A DNA stretch of 64,000 nucleotides. Source: Hyposmocoma kahamanoa (lineage: Eukaryota; Arthropoda; Insecta; Lepidoptera; Cosmopterigidae). The notes beneath the pieces are model-generated. The model made no database searches. It was not told the origin of the DNA and worked only from the letters and a program-made list of their open reading frames with translations. The translations under genes and the position numbers were made by a program. Of the stretch, positions 43,651 through 56,105 are shown in pieces (the stretch's first letter is position 1; every line of letters begins with the position of its first letter). The stretch is taken from the NCBI RefSeq assembly GCF_003589595.1, contig NW_020653715.1:496703-560702 (forward strand), read 5' to 3'.

Positions 43651-44164
43651 CTGATATCACCAGCAGCTGACCAAGTTTTTGAAGTCTAGCTCATTCATTT
43701 GTGAAAACTTGCTGAAGTCAAGATTTTCATTTTATCATTTTACATTTTCAAACATTTCTATTGATTCAGCTACTATACGTAGAAAAAAAAAACAATAAAA
43801 ACCTTCTAAAAGAATTGTCACATTTATATAAATAACATACCAATAAATTGCTTCATAGCAATAAAGTATTGTCATTGCTGTAGCAAATCTACATCACTAC
43901 ATTGTCGCTATTGTTGTATAATTGTACATTTAGAATTTAGTTTCAAATCCTTAAATTGAGCACTTAGGTTTCCATTGTTTTATCAACGGAGCCGCTTGTT
44001 CGTTGTACTAAGCTGGGTCCCTTTTGTGGTGACATTCCGAGTACTACAAGCCGAATGGTGCTAATTATTTCGAAGTCCCCAAAGTAACTGTGAATCATGA
44101 AAGAGAATTTGAAGTCGACGTCGAAGTAAAACAGGAAGACCGAAAGTAGGAAATGGAATCATAA
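43651..44164. other. No gene recognised
   Basis: AT-rich; nothing supported. Confidence 0.45.
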
Positions 44165-44773
44165 CTGCTCACGCGATGCGCTCCTTCTACCGCAAAATGC
44201 AACGGCTATTTGGTTTCGCAAATCAGAAAAGGATTCAGTTCAAATGCAAGTTTTTATAAATAAAAATTATTATTCTGCATTGCTTAATAAATACCCTCCG
44301 TACTGCCAACAAAAACATCTCAAATAAAATGCAGTAATACACCGCAAATCCTGCACTTAAAAAGCACTAATGAAATTTTTGGTGTACTTGGATAAATATG
44401 ATAATATTCCGATTGAGTGGTTCTAACGTTTACCATGAAATTACTCCTTAAAGTATAGTTTATAAACATATATATTCAGGGTAAACTTAAAAAACGCTAC
44501 TTATGGTATGTTTTCAATAAATAAACACCGAAATCACCAGCCCAAACAATAACACACAAGATTATCGTGACGTATTTTTGAAGTTGTTTATTTTTTTAAA
44601 TGACAGATCCAGACATTAAAAACTTTATTGTTTGCTTGAGTAGTTACCGAAATAGCAATTAGTATTAATTATTTTACCTGTTATAACTTCGATATCCGAT
44701 AAATCGGCATAAAATCATCACCGGTACCTCTAGGTGTGGTATGCGTCTACGGCTGCATGTATCGCGTGAGCGG
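44165..44773. mobile_element. MITE, copy 2 (609 bp)
   Basis: It aligns along its full length with 12563-13169 in the same orientation. The right terminal repeat is intact (ATCGCGTGAGCGG), while the left has one change (CTGCTCACGCGAT). Flanking duplication is not evident here. Confidence 0.87.
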
Positions 44774-44989
44774 CTAGAGCACCTCAACATACCACAACTC
44801 AAACACTGCAATTAAAACAACTCACTCAACGAAAATCCGCGAGACGCAAATCAGTGTTACCACTGCTACACACAATATTTTGTGGCCCTGAAGTTTGTGG
44901 GGAAAATTTAATTATGTACGCCATTAATGATGGTGATGTATAGACATCAATGGATCCACGTAAGAAATAGATACCAGACAGTTTCAGAA

Positions 44990-45195
44990 TGTTTTTTATG
45001 ATATGAAGTAACGGGACTAATGAATCGTGTTCCTGGCAACAGTTGCAGTACCACTCAAAACTATAAATCGCAAAGACCTGAGCGACAAGTTCACAAGTTC
45101 CATTTTCCTGTAATTTCAATAGCACTTCACCCTTAAAACCGGAATGCACTAATGCTCACATTCCCTGGTCAAATTCTTTAACAAATACTTTACTA
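44990..45195 (-). repeat. SINE M, diverged
   Basis: It runs from 'tttttatgatatgaagtaacgggac' to 'ggtcaaattctttaacaaata', with deletions inside the body. Confidence 0.78.
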
Positions 45196-45298
45196 AATAA
45201 TTTAGTAGCAGAAAAGATTAGTGAAGTGTACTACTAACTGACTGAGGGGCAAAAATGATTGTCTTTCGGTTTTATACACGTACAGAGTATACGGTGGT

Positions 45299-45322
45299 GA
45301 GCTCATGGGCACCCATGAGCTC
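45299..45322. repeat. Perfect 11-bp-arm palindrome
   Basis: GAGCTCATGGG and CCCATGAGCTC are separated by CA. The surrounding GC-rich sequence has no assigned function. Confidence 0.9.
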
Positions 45323-45389
45323 CATCAGCTCATTCCGCCCCCTTGTATCATCGGGCACCCAGACGTACGGCGGGATATCATCCCTACTT

Positions 45390-45560
45390 GGTCGATACTC
45401 CCTTCAGGCATGCTAAGTGTTTTTCGTCATCATTTATAATACGCACTGCCCAAGAATGGAATACACAACCCGAGAAGATCTTTTAGATGCGACTGAATGG
45501 CATCTTCTGGGCCAACCTGGTCCATCGTTGACGCTATCTTTGCTCCAGCTGGCTTTTGAC
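45390..45560 (+). mobile_element. Possible LINE C-terminal fragment
   Basis: The plus strand reads RTAQEWNTQPEKIF, similar to the R-T-A-x-x-W-N-x-x-P box near the C-terminus of several lepidopteran LINE proteins. Little else aligns. Confidence 0.35.
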
Positions 45561-46796
45561 CACTACCTAGAGTGGTCAAAAGCCAGTCCATTTACTTTAA
45601 GAAAAATACCGTTAGTCTTATTTCGATATAGTTCCAGTAAAAGCCTGTACGTCATTCTTGAAAATAGTTTTTTTATCTACAAATAGTGTGTTCCATCGAT
45701 ACGATAAGAAAAAGATCTACAAAAAAGGTCTATAAATCACATAAAACTTTTACAACACAATAACATTCACGGCGTTCTCTAATTGACTGAGTCAGTCTTT
45801 GGACACTTCATTTTCCGGTTGAAATAATTTACGAACCGAATAGATCTTTCTAAATTGGCTTAAATAGCTCCACATTAACTCTTTGGTACGAGAACGATAT
45901 CCAGTCGAACGATTCTTTTAAAATACCGTATAGTTCATAACCATCCCGATCCCTATTCATTCATTCATTTATTGTAGTCCTGTAGCACCCACTACCGGTT
46001 ATAAGCTTCTTTCCCTCCTGCTAAACTTACCGACCCTGTTGTCTGGTCCAGGTTTTAGGTTATCGTCCCCGAGTGTCACTAAATGATTCGTCCGATATTC
46101 GACGTGTTTAAGGTTTTATTGGGCAGTATGATACCAAGCAATGCATGCCCCATGGAGGCCATAGCCCTTTGTGCAACTTTAGTGCACAATTACCTTAGTA
46201 AGCGCCCATGAGTCGGCATCATTTGTTATTACTGGTAAGACACACTGGTTGAATGAAACAGGTCTTCAGACATTGGGATATCTTTCCCGATTGAAGGACA
46301 TCTTCTAACTTTCCGATACTTCTAGCTATCCAGCCGAGTTTGATTCTCCTTGTTCTCTATATAATAATTGATATTCTTAGATGATGGAATTGTTTAATTT
46401 GAAACAATTCTGTCTTGGTACGCTTTCACTACTAGTGACATTTCCCAAGGTCACAAAAGAACTTAGCGTAGTGATGAGTTAGCGCCGGAGTTAGCTCGGC
46501 TTGAAGTTCTCGACCGCTCAATTGATGTTAACATGTTCGCGAGGCAAACTTAATGGATCATTATGGCAGTGACGAATCACTTTCGTTTATTTTCAGTATT
46601 GTATAGTCTAGCCCTTAAAGCTGAGCTTGGCTTTGACAGGTTGTTGAAAAATTCACCAAATGGCGAGTAAGATATGAAAACAACTACAAAGTAGCAGGGA
46701 TTGTGTAGTTCAGAGAATAATGTACCACGGGTGTCTTTTGTGTTCATTTAATTTTGAAATATTACACTGGCTTCACCTGTGAAAGACAACATCGTG
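45561..46796. other. No gene recognised
   Basis: The segment about 46030-46280 resembles, from memory, non-coding ends of lepidopteran repeats, but no second copy is present here. Confidence 0.35.
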
Positions 46797-47075
46797 AATA
46801 AACCAAGATGACAACCCTCTGTGCAGAGCGTGCATGGAGGGGAAGGAAACGTCTGCGAATATCCTATTACAGTGCTCCGACGTGGCCAACAGGGCGAAGT
46901 ACCTTGGAGTGCGAGGCCGCTCCCCGAAGTCTTTGGCAAACCGAGGAGGTTGCTGAGATTCCTAGAGGAGCTTGAGTGGCACAAGCAGGACCATGCACCC
47001 AACACACGTAAAATAGGCGCCTTGACGTCGAGTTGCGGACACCAGCCCGTTACACCAAGTACCAAGCCAAGATGA
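46797..47075 (+). mobile_element. LINE 3' fragment with zinc-knuckle-like tail
   Basis: The plus strand reads DNPLCRACMEGKETSANILL, QCSDVANRAKYLG and, after a frameshift, KPRRLLRFLEELEW. The C-x2-C...H/L-x-C pattern followed by a Leu-rich tail is typical of R1/I-type LINE C-termini. The 157-residue minus frame over the same bases is a shadow. Confidence 0.72.
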
Positions 47076-47797
47076 CCGGAAAAGTTGCATTTTTCGAAAA
47101 ATAAAGACGCCCAACTTGCATTCTTAGAGAAAACCCGTACCTTGCAGTGGAACCTATATAGATTGCTAATAAACGTCAAACTATTGATCCTACTACAGGT
47201 ACACCAGTCTACACAATGCAATAAAACAAACTATTGGTTGTCTCTCTTTTGTTGTCAAATATTTGAACTTTGTGTAAATGATGTTACCATTACAATAGGT
47301 GAGAAAATATCTTATGGCATTAAGTCCACTATTTGAATCTTACCGAATCGTAAAAAAAAAGATTAAACAAATAAATAAATAAATTTGAAAACATTGACAA
47401 TAAAGAACTTTATTTATTTACATTAACATAACAATTTAGTCTTACATAATATCATCGTCATTGTTACATATATTTTGTATGTAAATAGTTAAGAGTGTCA
47501 ACCTAAGCTGGTTAACTGTTTTGGTGAAATAACGTGTCTGGACTAGCTCCTCTAATTTTAAATAGGTACATATATTTATAGTTACCACTGAACAGTAAGT
47601 CTAATATAACTTAAATTTAAAACTGTAATCCTATAGTCATGATGCTCGCATGTTATTTAAAATAGTCCCATTCGAAGTTTAGAAATGCTCAATTTAGAAA
47701 CGTATTTCTACATAGATTCCGATTTAAGGTGTCCGCACACTTATTCTAACTCGCCAAAAGAGCCGAAAGAATAGAATTTTAGAATTCGTTGTATTCG
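47076..47797. other. No gene recognised
   Basis: AT-rich; no repeat or exon supported. Confidence 0.45.
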
Positions 47798-48985
47798 AAA
47801 TTCAAATTCAAATTCAAAATAATCTTTATTTCATAGGTAAGCATTATTACACTTGAAATCGTCACAATGGTTAAACTCTACCGCTCATTCGTAAGGCAGA
47901 TTCCCTTCAGAAGAATGAGCAAGGAACTCTAGGGGTTGCTCTTTGTAAATAACATTTACAATTTATTTTTTTATTTGAAACATCAGAGATCGAGACTACC
48001 TCCATGAGCTAAACGGGTTACTACCACGGATTTTTGTCATCCAAATACGCAGAAGTTGTATAATAACCTTTAATATAAAGTTTTTGTTTCACTATAGTTT
48101 TAAACCTCGTGAAAGGCAAATTTTGTATATCAACCGGAATCTTGTTATAGAAGCGTATACATTGCCCCTTAAATGATTTTTTGACTTTGTGTAGACGACT
48201 ATCAAGATAAGCTAGTTTATTTTTATTCCTCGTATTAATGTTATGTCTGTCACTATTTTTCATAAAGAAATTAGTATTCCTTTTAACATAAATTACATTT
48301 TCATAAATGTACTGTGAGGTTAGTGTAAGAATGTTAAACTTATCTCTCAAAGATACTTTGGGGCCCAGATTGTAAATTGCCCTAACTGCACGTTTCTGCT
48401 GGACAAAGATTCTATTGATATCGGCGGCATTACCCCAAAGCAAAATGCCGTATGTCATTAGACTGTGAAAGTAGCTGAAGTAAACCAATCTAGCGGTTTC
48501 GACGTCTGAAAGTTTCCTTATTTTTTTAATCGCGTACACTGCAGAGCCGAGCCGTTTTGATAACTTACTTATATGGGGACCCCATTGCAATTTAGCATCT
48601 AACGTGAAATACAACTGTATCCACAAGATTCAATTTTACGTTTCTAACTACAATGTTTGTAACCGTCTCTCTAACATTGGGTAATGTAAATTTCACACAA
48701 TTTGTTTTTTTCTCATTAAGAAGTAGGTTATTAACAGCAAATCAATCAACTACTTTAGATTGTTCACATCGTCGTAGCAACATTGGTGCCTTTTAACTTT
48801 AAATAATAAGGAAGTATCATCAGCAAACAATACTATCTCATGTTTTATACCCTCCATAAGGCTAAGTAAGTCACTAATATAAACTAAAAACAAAAATGGG
48901 CCTAGAATTGAACCTTGAGGGACACCCATGCTAATTGCAGATCCTTATGATCTCGTACTGTTAACATCGACCCTCTGTACTCTGT
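47798..48985 (-). mobile_element. 5'-truncated LINE (Jockey-like), best copy
   Basis: The minus strand starts with the RT core: [14 protein letters not shown] at about 48927-48898, then VLFADDT with the catalytic Asp pair (48828-48817). After a frameshift and a stop it continues as the frame 48626-48021. A 200-bp 3' UTR ends in ATTCAAATTCAAATTC (47798-47820). Everything upstream of the RT palm is missing. Relatives at 11105, 22775, 24590 and 43580 belong to the same family. Confidence 0.88.
48021..48626 (-). pseudogene. LINE reverse transcriptase C-terminal frame
   Basis: 201 residues open: it includes KLSDVETARLVYFSYFHSL, YGILLWGNAADINRIF, QQKRAVRAIYNLG and, near the end, FYNKIPVDIQNLPFTRFK and YYTTSAYLDDKNPW. 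This is the thumb and C-terminal region after the FADD box. It has no start of its own and is part of the truncated LINE. Confidence 0.85.
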
Positions 48986-49229
48986 GTATGGAATAATAAT
49001 TATTTACGTCGCACACTTATCCGCATCGAATCAGATGAATTCGGACGCTGTCAATAGATTCGTTGCGAACAATGTGGACGACACCCAGCATTGCCTGCTA
49101 CCTTCACTGTGTTGTCATCTTAGGATAAATTCAGAATTTTTTTCAAATTTTAATTTAATTAATATAAATTAAAATAAAATAATTCAATTTATTTTTCCAT
49201 ATTAATTCTAACGTATTTCACTTTTTTCA

Positions 49230-49505
49230 TATTAACCGACTTTAAAAAAAAGAGTAGGTTCTCAATTCGCCTGTAGGTGTTTTTTAATTTTTGTTCTATG
49301 ATGATTATTTAGAATTATGTTGGAAAGAGGGGTATCTCAGTAGTGGTCCATTTAAAATTGATGGAAATATTCCCCCTCTAAGGGTGGCAAACTAGGGGAT
49401 GAATTCGTTTTCGCGCGCTTTCCGGTAACTGATTTCAATAAAACTTGGCAAATAAATGTAATTCCATGAAATTCTGAAGTCGGTTTTTTAGTACTCTGTA
49501 CTAAG
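49230..49505 (+). repeat. Repeat D, copy 5
   Basis: The order is 'ttaaccgactttaaaaaaaag', 'aatattccccctctaagggtgg', 'caataaaacttggcaaa', then 'gaagtcggttttttagtactctgta', which shows a longer 3' end than copy 1. Confidence 0.75.
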
Positions 49506-50478
49506 ATTATCCATGATAAAGAACGGACAGTAAAAATCTCGTTAACGCTCCAGAAACAGCGAATCATAGGTAACTCTTTCGATGTGATCGATTCTTTCGG
49601 TGCGTATAGGTCTGCGAGGTCTATAGAATAATAATAATCTTCATTTCGTTCGGCGTAGTGGATTCTTCCAGCGCGGAGAAGTGTACGTTCACCTTAATAT
49701 AGCATCCCCTTCAGGTCACGGCGCGCCACAAAGTTTCTCATAAACAAATTGCTTATTACCGAAGCATGCTTAAAGAATTTTCTGCCAATCTGAGTCAATA
49801 ACTTTTCATTATAAAAGCAACAACAAGACGTAACTCAATTAGAAGTCATTGGAGTACAATTAATAAACGCTGCACCCCCTTCTTCGTGAAGTGGAATAAT
49901 ATAGATTAATACGTAAACTGCTTAAGTTTCGAGAATTTCATTGTAACATCTACATTGTTTTGGTTCTTGATTTGTTTCTGACAATTTCGTTTCATTATTT
50001 TTAAATACAATTTTATGTCATATTATAACCCAACCAACTAGTATAATGCAAAATCTTACAATTTTATCGTCGTATTTAGGCTCGAGAGTTTGGGAAACAA
50101 TTTTACGTTGCAAAACGACTTCAGCACACGTCTGTAACCTGCTAAATAATTCAAAAGTAACGATTAAACCACTACCACCTTTTACTTCATGCTAATTATA
50201 ATTTTGTTACTTAAAGTCGCATATGGGCTCTACTTGTTACGCTATTAACCTGTACAGTGGAGATAATTGACCTTGAATAGTGTTGTCACTATTGAACGTC
50301 GATAAACTCGCAACGAAAATCTCTTTCTGTGCCTACCGGAAAGTGTACGAAACGACGAAATTTTCTATTCCCAACCTGGAACTCCTTGTACTTTGGTAAT
50401 GAATTTTACATCGTAGTGGAATTTCTTTCAGAGAAATTGTAATTTTATTTCTATTGGATGTCGTAGTATCTTTAACTT
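49506..50478. other. No gene recognised
   Basis: About 1 kb without exons or repeats that I can support. Confidence 0.45.
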
Positions 50479-50766
50479 TTTTTATAATATAAAGCGACGG
50501 GTCTAACAGGTCGTCTGCCTGATGGAAAACTGCACGCCTGTCCATAACAGTTGCAGTGCCACTCGGAGCTTCAAATCGCAAAGATCTGAGGGGCACTGCC
50601 ACTGTGCCAGAGACAGAAGTTGACAAGTCCCATGTGCCTGTAATTTCACCAGCACCTTTCTAAACCGGAACACAGTAATGCTGACATTGCTGCTTGGCGG
50701 CAGAAATAGGTATATAACAGTAGTATCCTGGACGAACACTTTCACAAGGAGCTCTACTGCTACTAA
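50479..50766 (-). repeat. SINE M, full length
   Basis: It is complete from 'tttttttataatataaagcgacggg' to 'caaggagctctactgctac', with a short A tail. It abuts a type B SINE with no spacer. Confidence 0.88.
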
Positions 50767-50960
50767 CTTCCTCCGTATGGTTGTCGTACGGTCTGCCACG
50801 CAGAGGTCCTGGGTTCGACTCCCGGGACGGGAGAAATATTTGTATGGCGTAAATTTATTTCTGTCATGAGTTTTAGTGTAATTTGTGGTTGTCTATGTGT
50901 GTGTTCACGGCACCTGCGCTACAGGGTTGCCCTAGTGCAGGGCAACAAGTATATGCGTTA
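50767..50960 (+). repeat. SINE B
   Basis: Head 'ttcctccgtatggttgtcg...gggttcgactcccggg' with an altered A-box, and full body to 'agggttgccctagtgcaggg'. Confidence 0.82.
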
Positions 50961-51437
50961 TTTATTTATTCATCTGGACAATATTTCGAATTTTACTTTT
51001 TAGTTTTACTAAATAAAAAGTTTTTTTTATTAATTATGTACCTTATTGACAAATTAAGTGAATGTTGTAATGTAAATGAAAAATATGTTAAAAATAATAT
51101 TTAAATGATGTCAAAGTAAAATAACACTTCACCATTTTATGTACGCAATACAAGAGCGCTAGTATGGCGTTAACGGTATATTGCTCTCTGAAGCACCTTC
51201 ATGCCGTTATTTTGCTGTTGAAATGGAACTGAAGGGTGTATAAAATTGTGCCCAAATGGCGTTAGTACTTTTGCATTAAGCCTGCAGAGCAGCTTACGTC
51301 TAGCACCTTAGGAAATAATCGGATTGGCTCTAAAGCCCGTATGCAACAAATTTACATTGTTTTCGATTCTACCTGTTATACTATCAAGGAATTTCATTTC
51401 ATTGTTTTTATATTAAAGTTCCTAAAACGAGTGTTTA
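50961..51437. other. No gene recognised
   Basis: AT-rich; nothing supported. Confidence 0.45.
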
Positions 51438-51728
51438 AGTTTTTTATGACACCAGTGACGGGACGAACAACTCGTGAGTCTGGTGGTAAACAACACGCCG
51501 GTCCATAACAGTTGCAGTGGCACTCAGTGCTTTAAATCACAAAGATCTGAGGAGCACTGCCTGTGAGTTTGTCACCCTGTGACATAAGTCGACAAGTTTC
51601 GTTTATAGCGGTGGAGCTCCTTGGGAAAGAATTCGCCCAGGGAAGTACGGCACTGCAACTGTTATGGACTGGCGTGTAGCATACCATCAAGCGCATGACT
51701 TGTTCGTCCCGTCACTTGATAATTTAAA
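51438..51728. repeat. Two SINE M tail-halves in inverted orientation
   Basis: 51438-51605 is a minus-strand SINE M 3' half, and about 51640-51728 is a plus-strand 3' half. Both A-tails are outermost ('tttttatgacacc' left, 'aataatt'-like T/A tail right). The result is an imperfect hairpin of SINE sequence. Confidence 0.78.
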
Positions 51729-52534
51729 AAAAAATTGTAATTAAAAAAAAAAATATTTACTGTTTTAGTTTGTGTTGAGTGTTGTGTTCATTAATTTCAG
51801 TTTTGAGTTGTAAAAGTAGTTCGTTTGTTAAATTAAGTAGGTACTTAATATTGTAGTAATCGTTTTCCATACAACTTTGAAACTTTGGTTTTTTAAATAA
51901 CTTCTCAAATGAGGTATCTGACAATTTATGCTTTTTGTAACCGAAATAAAAAAAAATGTATAGTACAGTAGGCTACTCGAAGTATATTTATTCTACGCAG
52001 AGAAAGTCACGTACACCAGCTACTACACTATAACTATGTATCTCATATTAGGTTGGTTGTGCGGTGAGGTAGTTGGGATGCCATCTGGTTAGCGACGTAT
52101 AGTGAAACAGGAACAATTTTAGATTTTAGAGTGTGTTTATTCGTTCATGATGCAAATAGAAGTGAATTAATAATTCAATTACAATATCTATTTATAATTC
52201 TTATTTATAATTCCTAATTAGAATTAATAATTCAATAATAATAAGAATCTTAAGCATACTCAACATTTCCTTCAATGTGCAATCCAGTGACCTACTAAAG
52301 AAGTCACGTTGCTTCGACACATTACAGTACCTTCTCAGATATAGTTTAATCGAACCGGCGACATTGCTAAAGAAGCGCAAAATTACTAGAATTTATTACA
52401 TTACATTACAGAATTTCTAGAATTTATCACATAAGTACCTGGGGTATATAAACATACCATGTGATACGTTGCCATTTGATACTAATTTGAATCTAGTTAG
52501 TAATATTAATAATTTTTACAAGTGTTAAAAATAA
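51729..52534. other. No gene recognised
   Basis: AT-rich, with short local duplications ('ttacattacattacag', 'tttataattc'). Confidence 0.45.
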
Positions 52535-52742
52535 GCCGTGGTAACCTAATAGTTTGACCTACCGCCTCTCAGATGCCATGGGTTCGAATCTAGACACGCA
52601 CATCTGGGTTTCTCGAAATTGAAGGAAACCGTCGTGATGAAACCTGCACATCGGAGAAGGTTCACAACCCTCAAATGTGTGAAGTCCACCCTCGCCTGAG
52701 AGGAGACCTTTGCCCGGCAATGGGACGTATGATGATGATTAA
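52535..52742 (+). repeat. SINE A, internally deleted
   Basis: Head 'gccgtggtaacctaatagtttgacc' with B-box 'gggttcgaatc', then a shortened body 'gagaggagacctttgcccggcaatggg' and a TGATGATGA tail. Confidence 0.83.
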
Positions 52743-53157
52743 GGTGTTTCTGAAATAAAGTCATATAAAATCATAAAACTTTCTGCTATTAAATACAAAT
52801 ACAAAGTCGCGTATTCGTTTTGTTGAACTTTCATAGCAAAGTAAAAGACGTCCAAATTAGGCATTTCCATTATTTATTCAACTTAAAAAGGATTCTTTCG
52901 TCGCTCTGTTAACTCGCTGGATCGTTTCAAAGGGACGACTAATTATTCTGTATTTTTGTTGTCTTGTTCAAATAACTTCAAAGCATGTTTATACATGTGC
53001 GAACATGTTTGACGTGAGAGGCTAATTAAATGCGACATGTTTTGTTCGTTGAAAGAAGTGATTTGAATTATCAATTGTGTCGGGATTCACTTTTGAATCA
53101 AACGCATATGAGCGTTTCATAAATCATAGTGTTAACTACGGGGAATAGAAGAATTTC

Positions 53158-53238
53158 AGTAGCAGTAGAGCTCCTGGTGAAAGAGTTCGTCCAGGGAAGT
53201 GCTGCCACCTTACCTATTTCCGCAGCCAAGCTGTTAGG
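53158..53238 (+). repeat. SINE M 5' fragment
   Basis: The sequence 'agtagcagtagagctcctggtgaaagag...cttacctatttccgcagccaag' is the head only. Confidence 0.75.
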
Positions 53239-54430
53239 GTCCTATGAGGCGTGAAATAAAAGTGGACTGTATTAGCAATAAGACTGGTATATTCGCCGTC
53301 TCAATTATACATGGACTGGTTTATAAATAAATGTAGAGGGGTCGAACGTCGCCGCCCAAGGACCACATTTTATACGCCTTAAAACTGTTATATCTATAAA
53401 CAGTCTTAATATGGTATACATTTAGATAATAGTTCTCTATAAATGGTCTTGGAAAAAAGAAATTGTTCTTATATACATACTTATTTCACTCAAGTCAAAA
53501 TTTTAAAACCTTATTAATACCAAACAACTTAATTAAGTGTAATCTCTCTTAAGATTTACTCTAAGGGTCGTATTCTAGAACTCTACTCAATGCTTAAGTC
53601 AGGATTTGAGTATGGTTTAAAGCACTCGAAATCATACTCAAGTGTTGACAATGCAAATTGTTCAAAATCCTCAAAAATCACGGTTAAAATCTCCAAATTT
53701 AGAAAGAGCAAAGTTCATATTCCCTACAAATTGCCCACATCTCGAGTTTTCATTATTTATTACAAATACATCGCTTAAAAATATAATACATAATTAAGAA
53801 ACTCAAAATGTAATAATCTATTACGTTTGATGTGAATGTAAACAGAATGTAAAATGTAAAACTAATTATAAAATTAGATGACCTTAAATCGTTAATTTAT
53901 TTTAATTAGATTCAACATTAATTTGTAAACAGTCTTTGAAAAAATAATCATTTTTCTTTTCCTTACAAAATTAAGTAAATTGATTATTTGTTGTGCATTT
54001 GGTGACACTGTGTTAATGTTAGAAATAATCAATGACCTACAACCTATATTTAATATTTAAAGTTGACGAGTGGTAAGTTGTGGTGTGGAAGTACCAACTG
54101 CTCGGCTTTGTTTATCAATAGTTGATTTCGTTTTGCTTCATACCGGGGACCGACCTAAGCGGGAGAAAGAATCGCGAACTCAACACGCGTCGACCGGTAA
54201 TTTTACAATTCAGAACCAAGTGCTCTAATAGTGATTCTATTTAAGCTGCTTGTTAATAATACGAGGGATGTGCGATGTTGAAAAACACGTCGATATAGTC
54301 CATCACAGTGTTTCTAACAGTAACGATCAAACTAGCGACGCACCAGCAATTGATAGATTAAACAAAATGATAAAATGTTAGAATCCTCACATTTTCCTCA
54401 CATAGCGCCAATCCCCACAAAATCCTCGAT
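53239..54430. other. No gene recognised
   Basis: AT-rich, with small frames only. Confidence 0.45.
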
Positions 54431-54435
54431 CTAGT

Positions 54436-54485
54436 TAAAATTCCCCACAATTTGGGGAATTTCCCATAAATTGGCAACGCTGGAT
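54436..54485. repeat. Palindrome next to a hAT-like end motif
   Basis: 'attccccacaatttggggaat' forms an inverted repeat and is followed by 'ttggcaacgctgg', which resembles the right end of hAT-type elements (inverted CAGCGTTGCCAA). No left partner end was found. Confidence 0.4.
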
Positions 54486-55920
54486 AAAATAGTCGTAATT
54501 CGCGCGCGAGCCGGTCATGGCTTTGTTTGTTGACAAATAAATAAACATTGTGAAGTGATTCCGTGTTCTGAAATGATAAAAACAATTAAAATGAGCGCGT
54601 AAACTACTGTACTTCAATGTTATGTATGTGCATTGTGCCGTCTATCAATAGAATACAGTAAAATCATTGTGTGAAATGTGGTTGGCGTGAAGAAATAACC
54701 TCAATTTTGTAATGAAAATTTTATTTCTTCCAACATAAGTTAGGTATGTCATTAAAATATTCCTTATATTTATATGATAGAGAATTTATTCACCTTTTTA
54801 GTCATATATAACACATTCCATATAATAATTATACAGAATAACGTTTTTTTTTTCGACAAATTGGATTTTTTCAAATTTTTTTTTTTGACCTAGTGTTTTG
54901 AAAAGTTTTTTATTGCATAATATGCTTACTATTCCTATAACTTTTATAAAGGTTTTGTAACACTGTTAAAAGTAAAAATCGCTTAGAAACATCGCGTTTT
55001 GTAGACAATCATAATCGCTTCATAGGAATGAATATTCTTCTTCACGATCAACTATACTAAAGCAAGTAAAATTAATCTTTTCATATTCTAAAGTTTTTCT
55101 ATAGATTAATCTATAGACAAAATGCTCCCAAAAGTGTTTTGAAAAAAGCTTTAAATTCTTATCGCTATTTTTATTTTTAAAGAATAAGTATGAAGTAGCC
55201 GAGAAAAATTTCTTTTCTTTTTAAAAAGTACATCTAAGTTGAAATTAGCTTGAAGAAGCCTAGTACTTCTTGGAAATGGTTTGTTTTGTGAGTTATTTTA
55301 TATATTTAAGCTTTATAAATATTTAAAGCCGAAAATCGATAACTGTATTTTTAACAAGTTTAGAAATATATCTAATTTCGCCATGTTGCAATTTTGATAG
55401 TTTATATTTTGTAAGGCATTAAACTTGAAATATATTAGTATTAAGAGAATTGCGTCCTATGTTTGTAACGCTTTAGTATTTTGGTTTTAAAATAGCATTA
55501 CTAAGAAAACTATTATAGACTATAAATTATCTAAAAACTGTCTACAAGACTAAATAAAAACTGACTACTTTCTACAAATGGTCTTGTAGCGTTCTAGAAG
55601 GGTTACTTGAGAAAAAAGATAAGTATCACTCTTAACACTACCTACAGATAGTTTCTCAAAGCACTCTTGTGATCTACTAATAAATTTGTGCCCACTTTTA
55701 CTTTAAATTATCTAGAAACCATCTTCGCGATATCTTGAGGGAATTTGAACTCTTAAAATATTCAATCGAATTAGATTCTATTAGATACCTTATAGTATAT
55801 GTTTAGATATGGGTGTGATGCTTGGGTGGTGGCCGTCGATAGATGTCGCTGCCGCTTGCCTTGACGTCACGCTAGCCGTGTCGTCCTCCCCTCGCGTCTC
55901 GTGCTGAGCGGGTATAAGAC
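54486..55920. other. No gene recognised
   Basis: AT-rich. At 54569 the minus strand has a fair acceptor followed by open sequence, but no donor or partner exon. Confidence 0.4.
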
Positions 55921-55924
55921 CAGT

Positions 55925-56105
55925 TCGCAACACAAGCAGTAATGTGAGCATTCTGGCTTTGAAGACGGTGCAGGTGAAATTACAGGCATTATAGGACTTA
56001 TCAACTTATGTCTCAGGGTGATGGGCGCAGTGGCAGTGCTCCTCAGGTCTTTGCGATTTAAAGCTCTAAACGGCATTGCAACTATTATGTACAGGTTTTT
56101 CATCA
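55925..56105 (+). repeat. SINE M fragment
   Basis: It runs from 'agcagtaatgtgagcattctgg' to 'aactattatgtacagg', missing head and tail. Confidence 0.78.

Noticed and set aside
46748..47221. 157-residue minus frame
   Set aside because: The plus strand of the same bases gives a recognisable LINE tail; the minus frame is a shadow.
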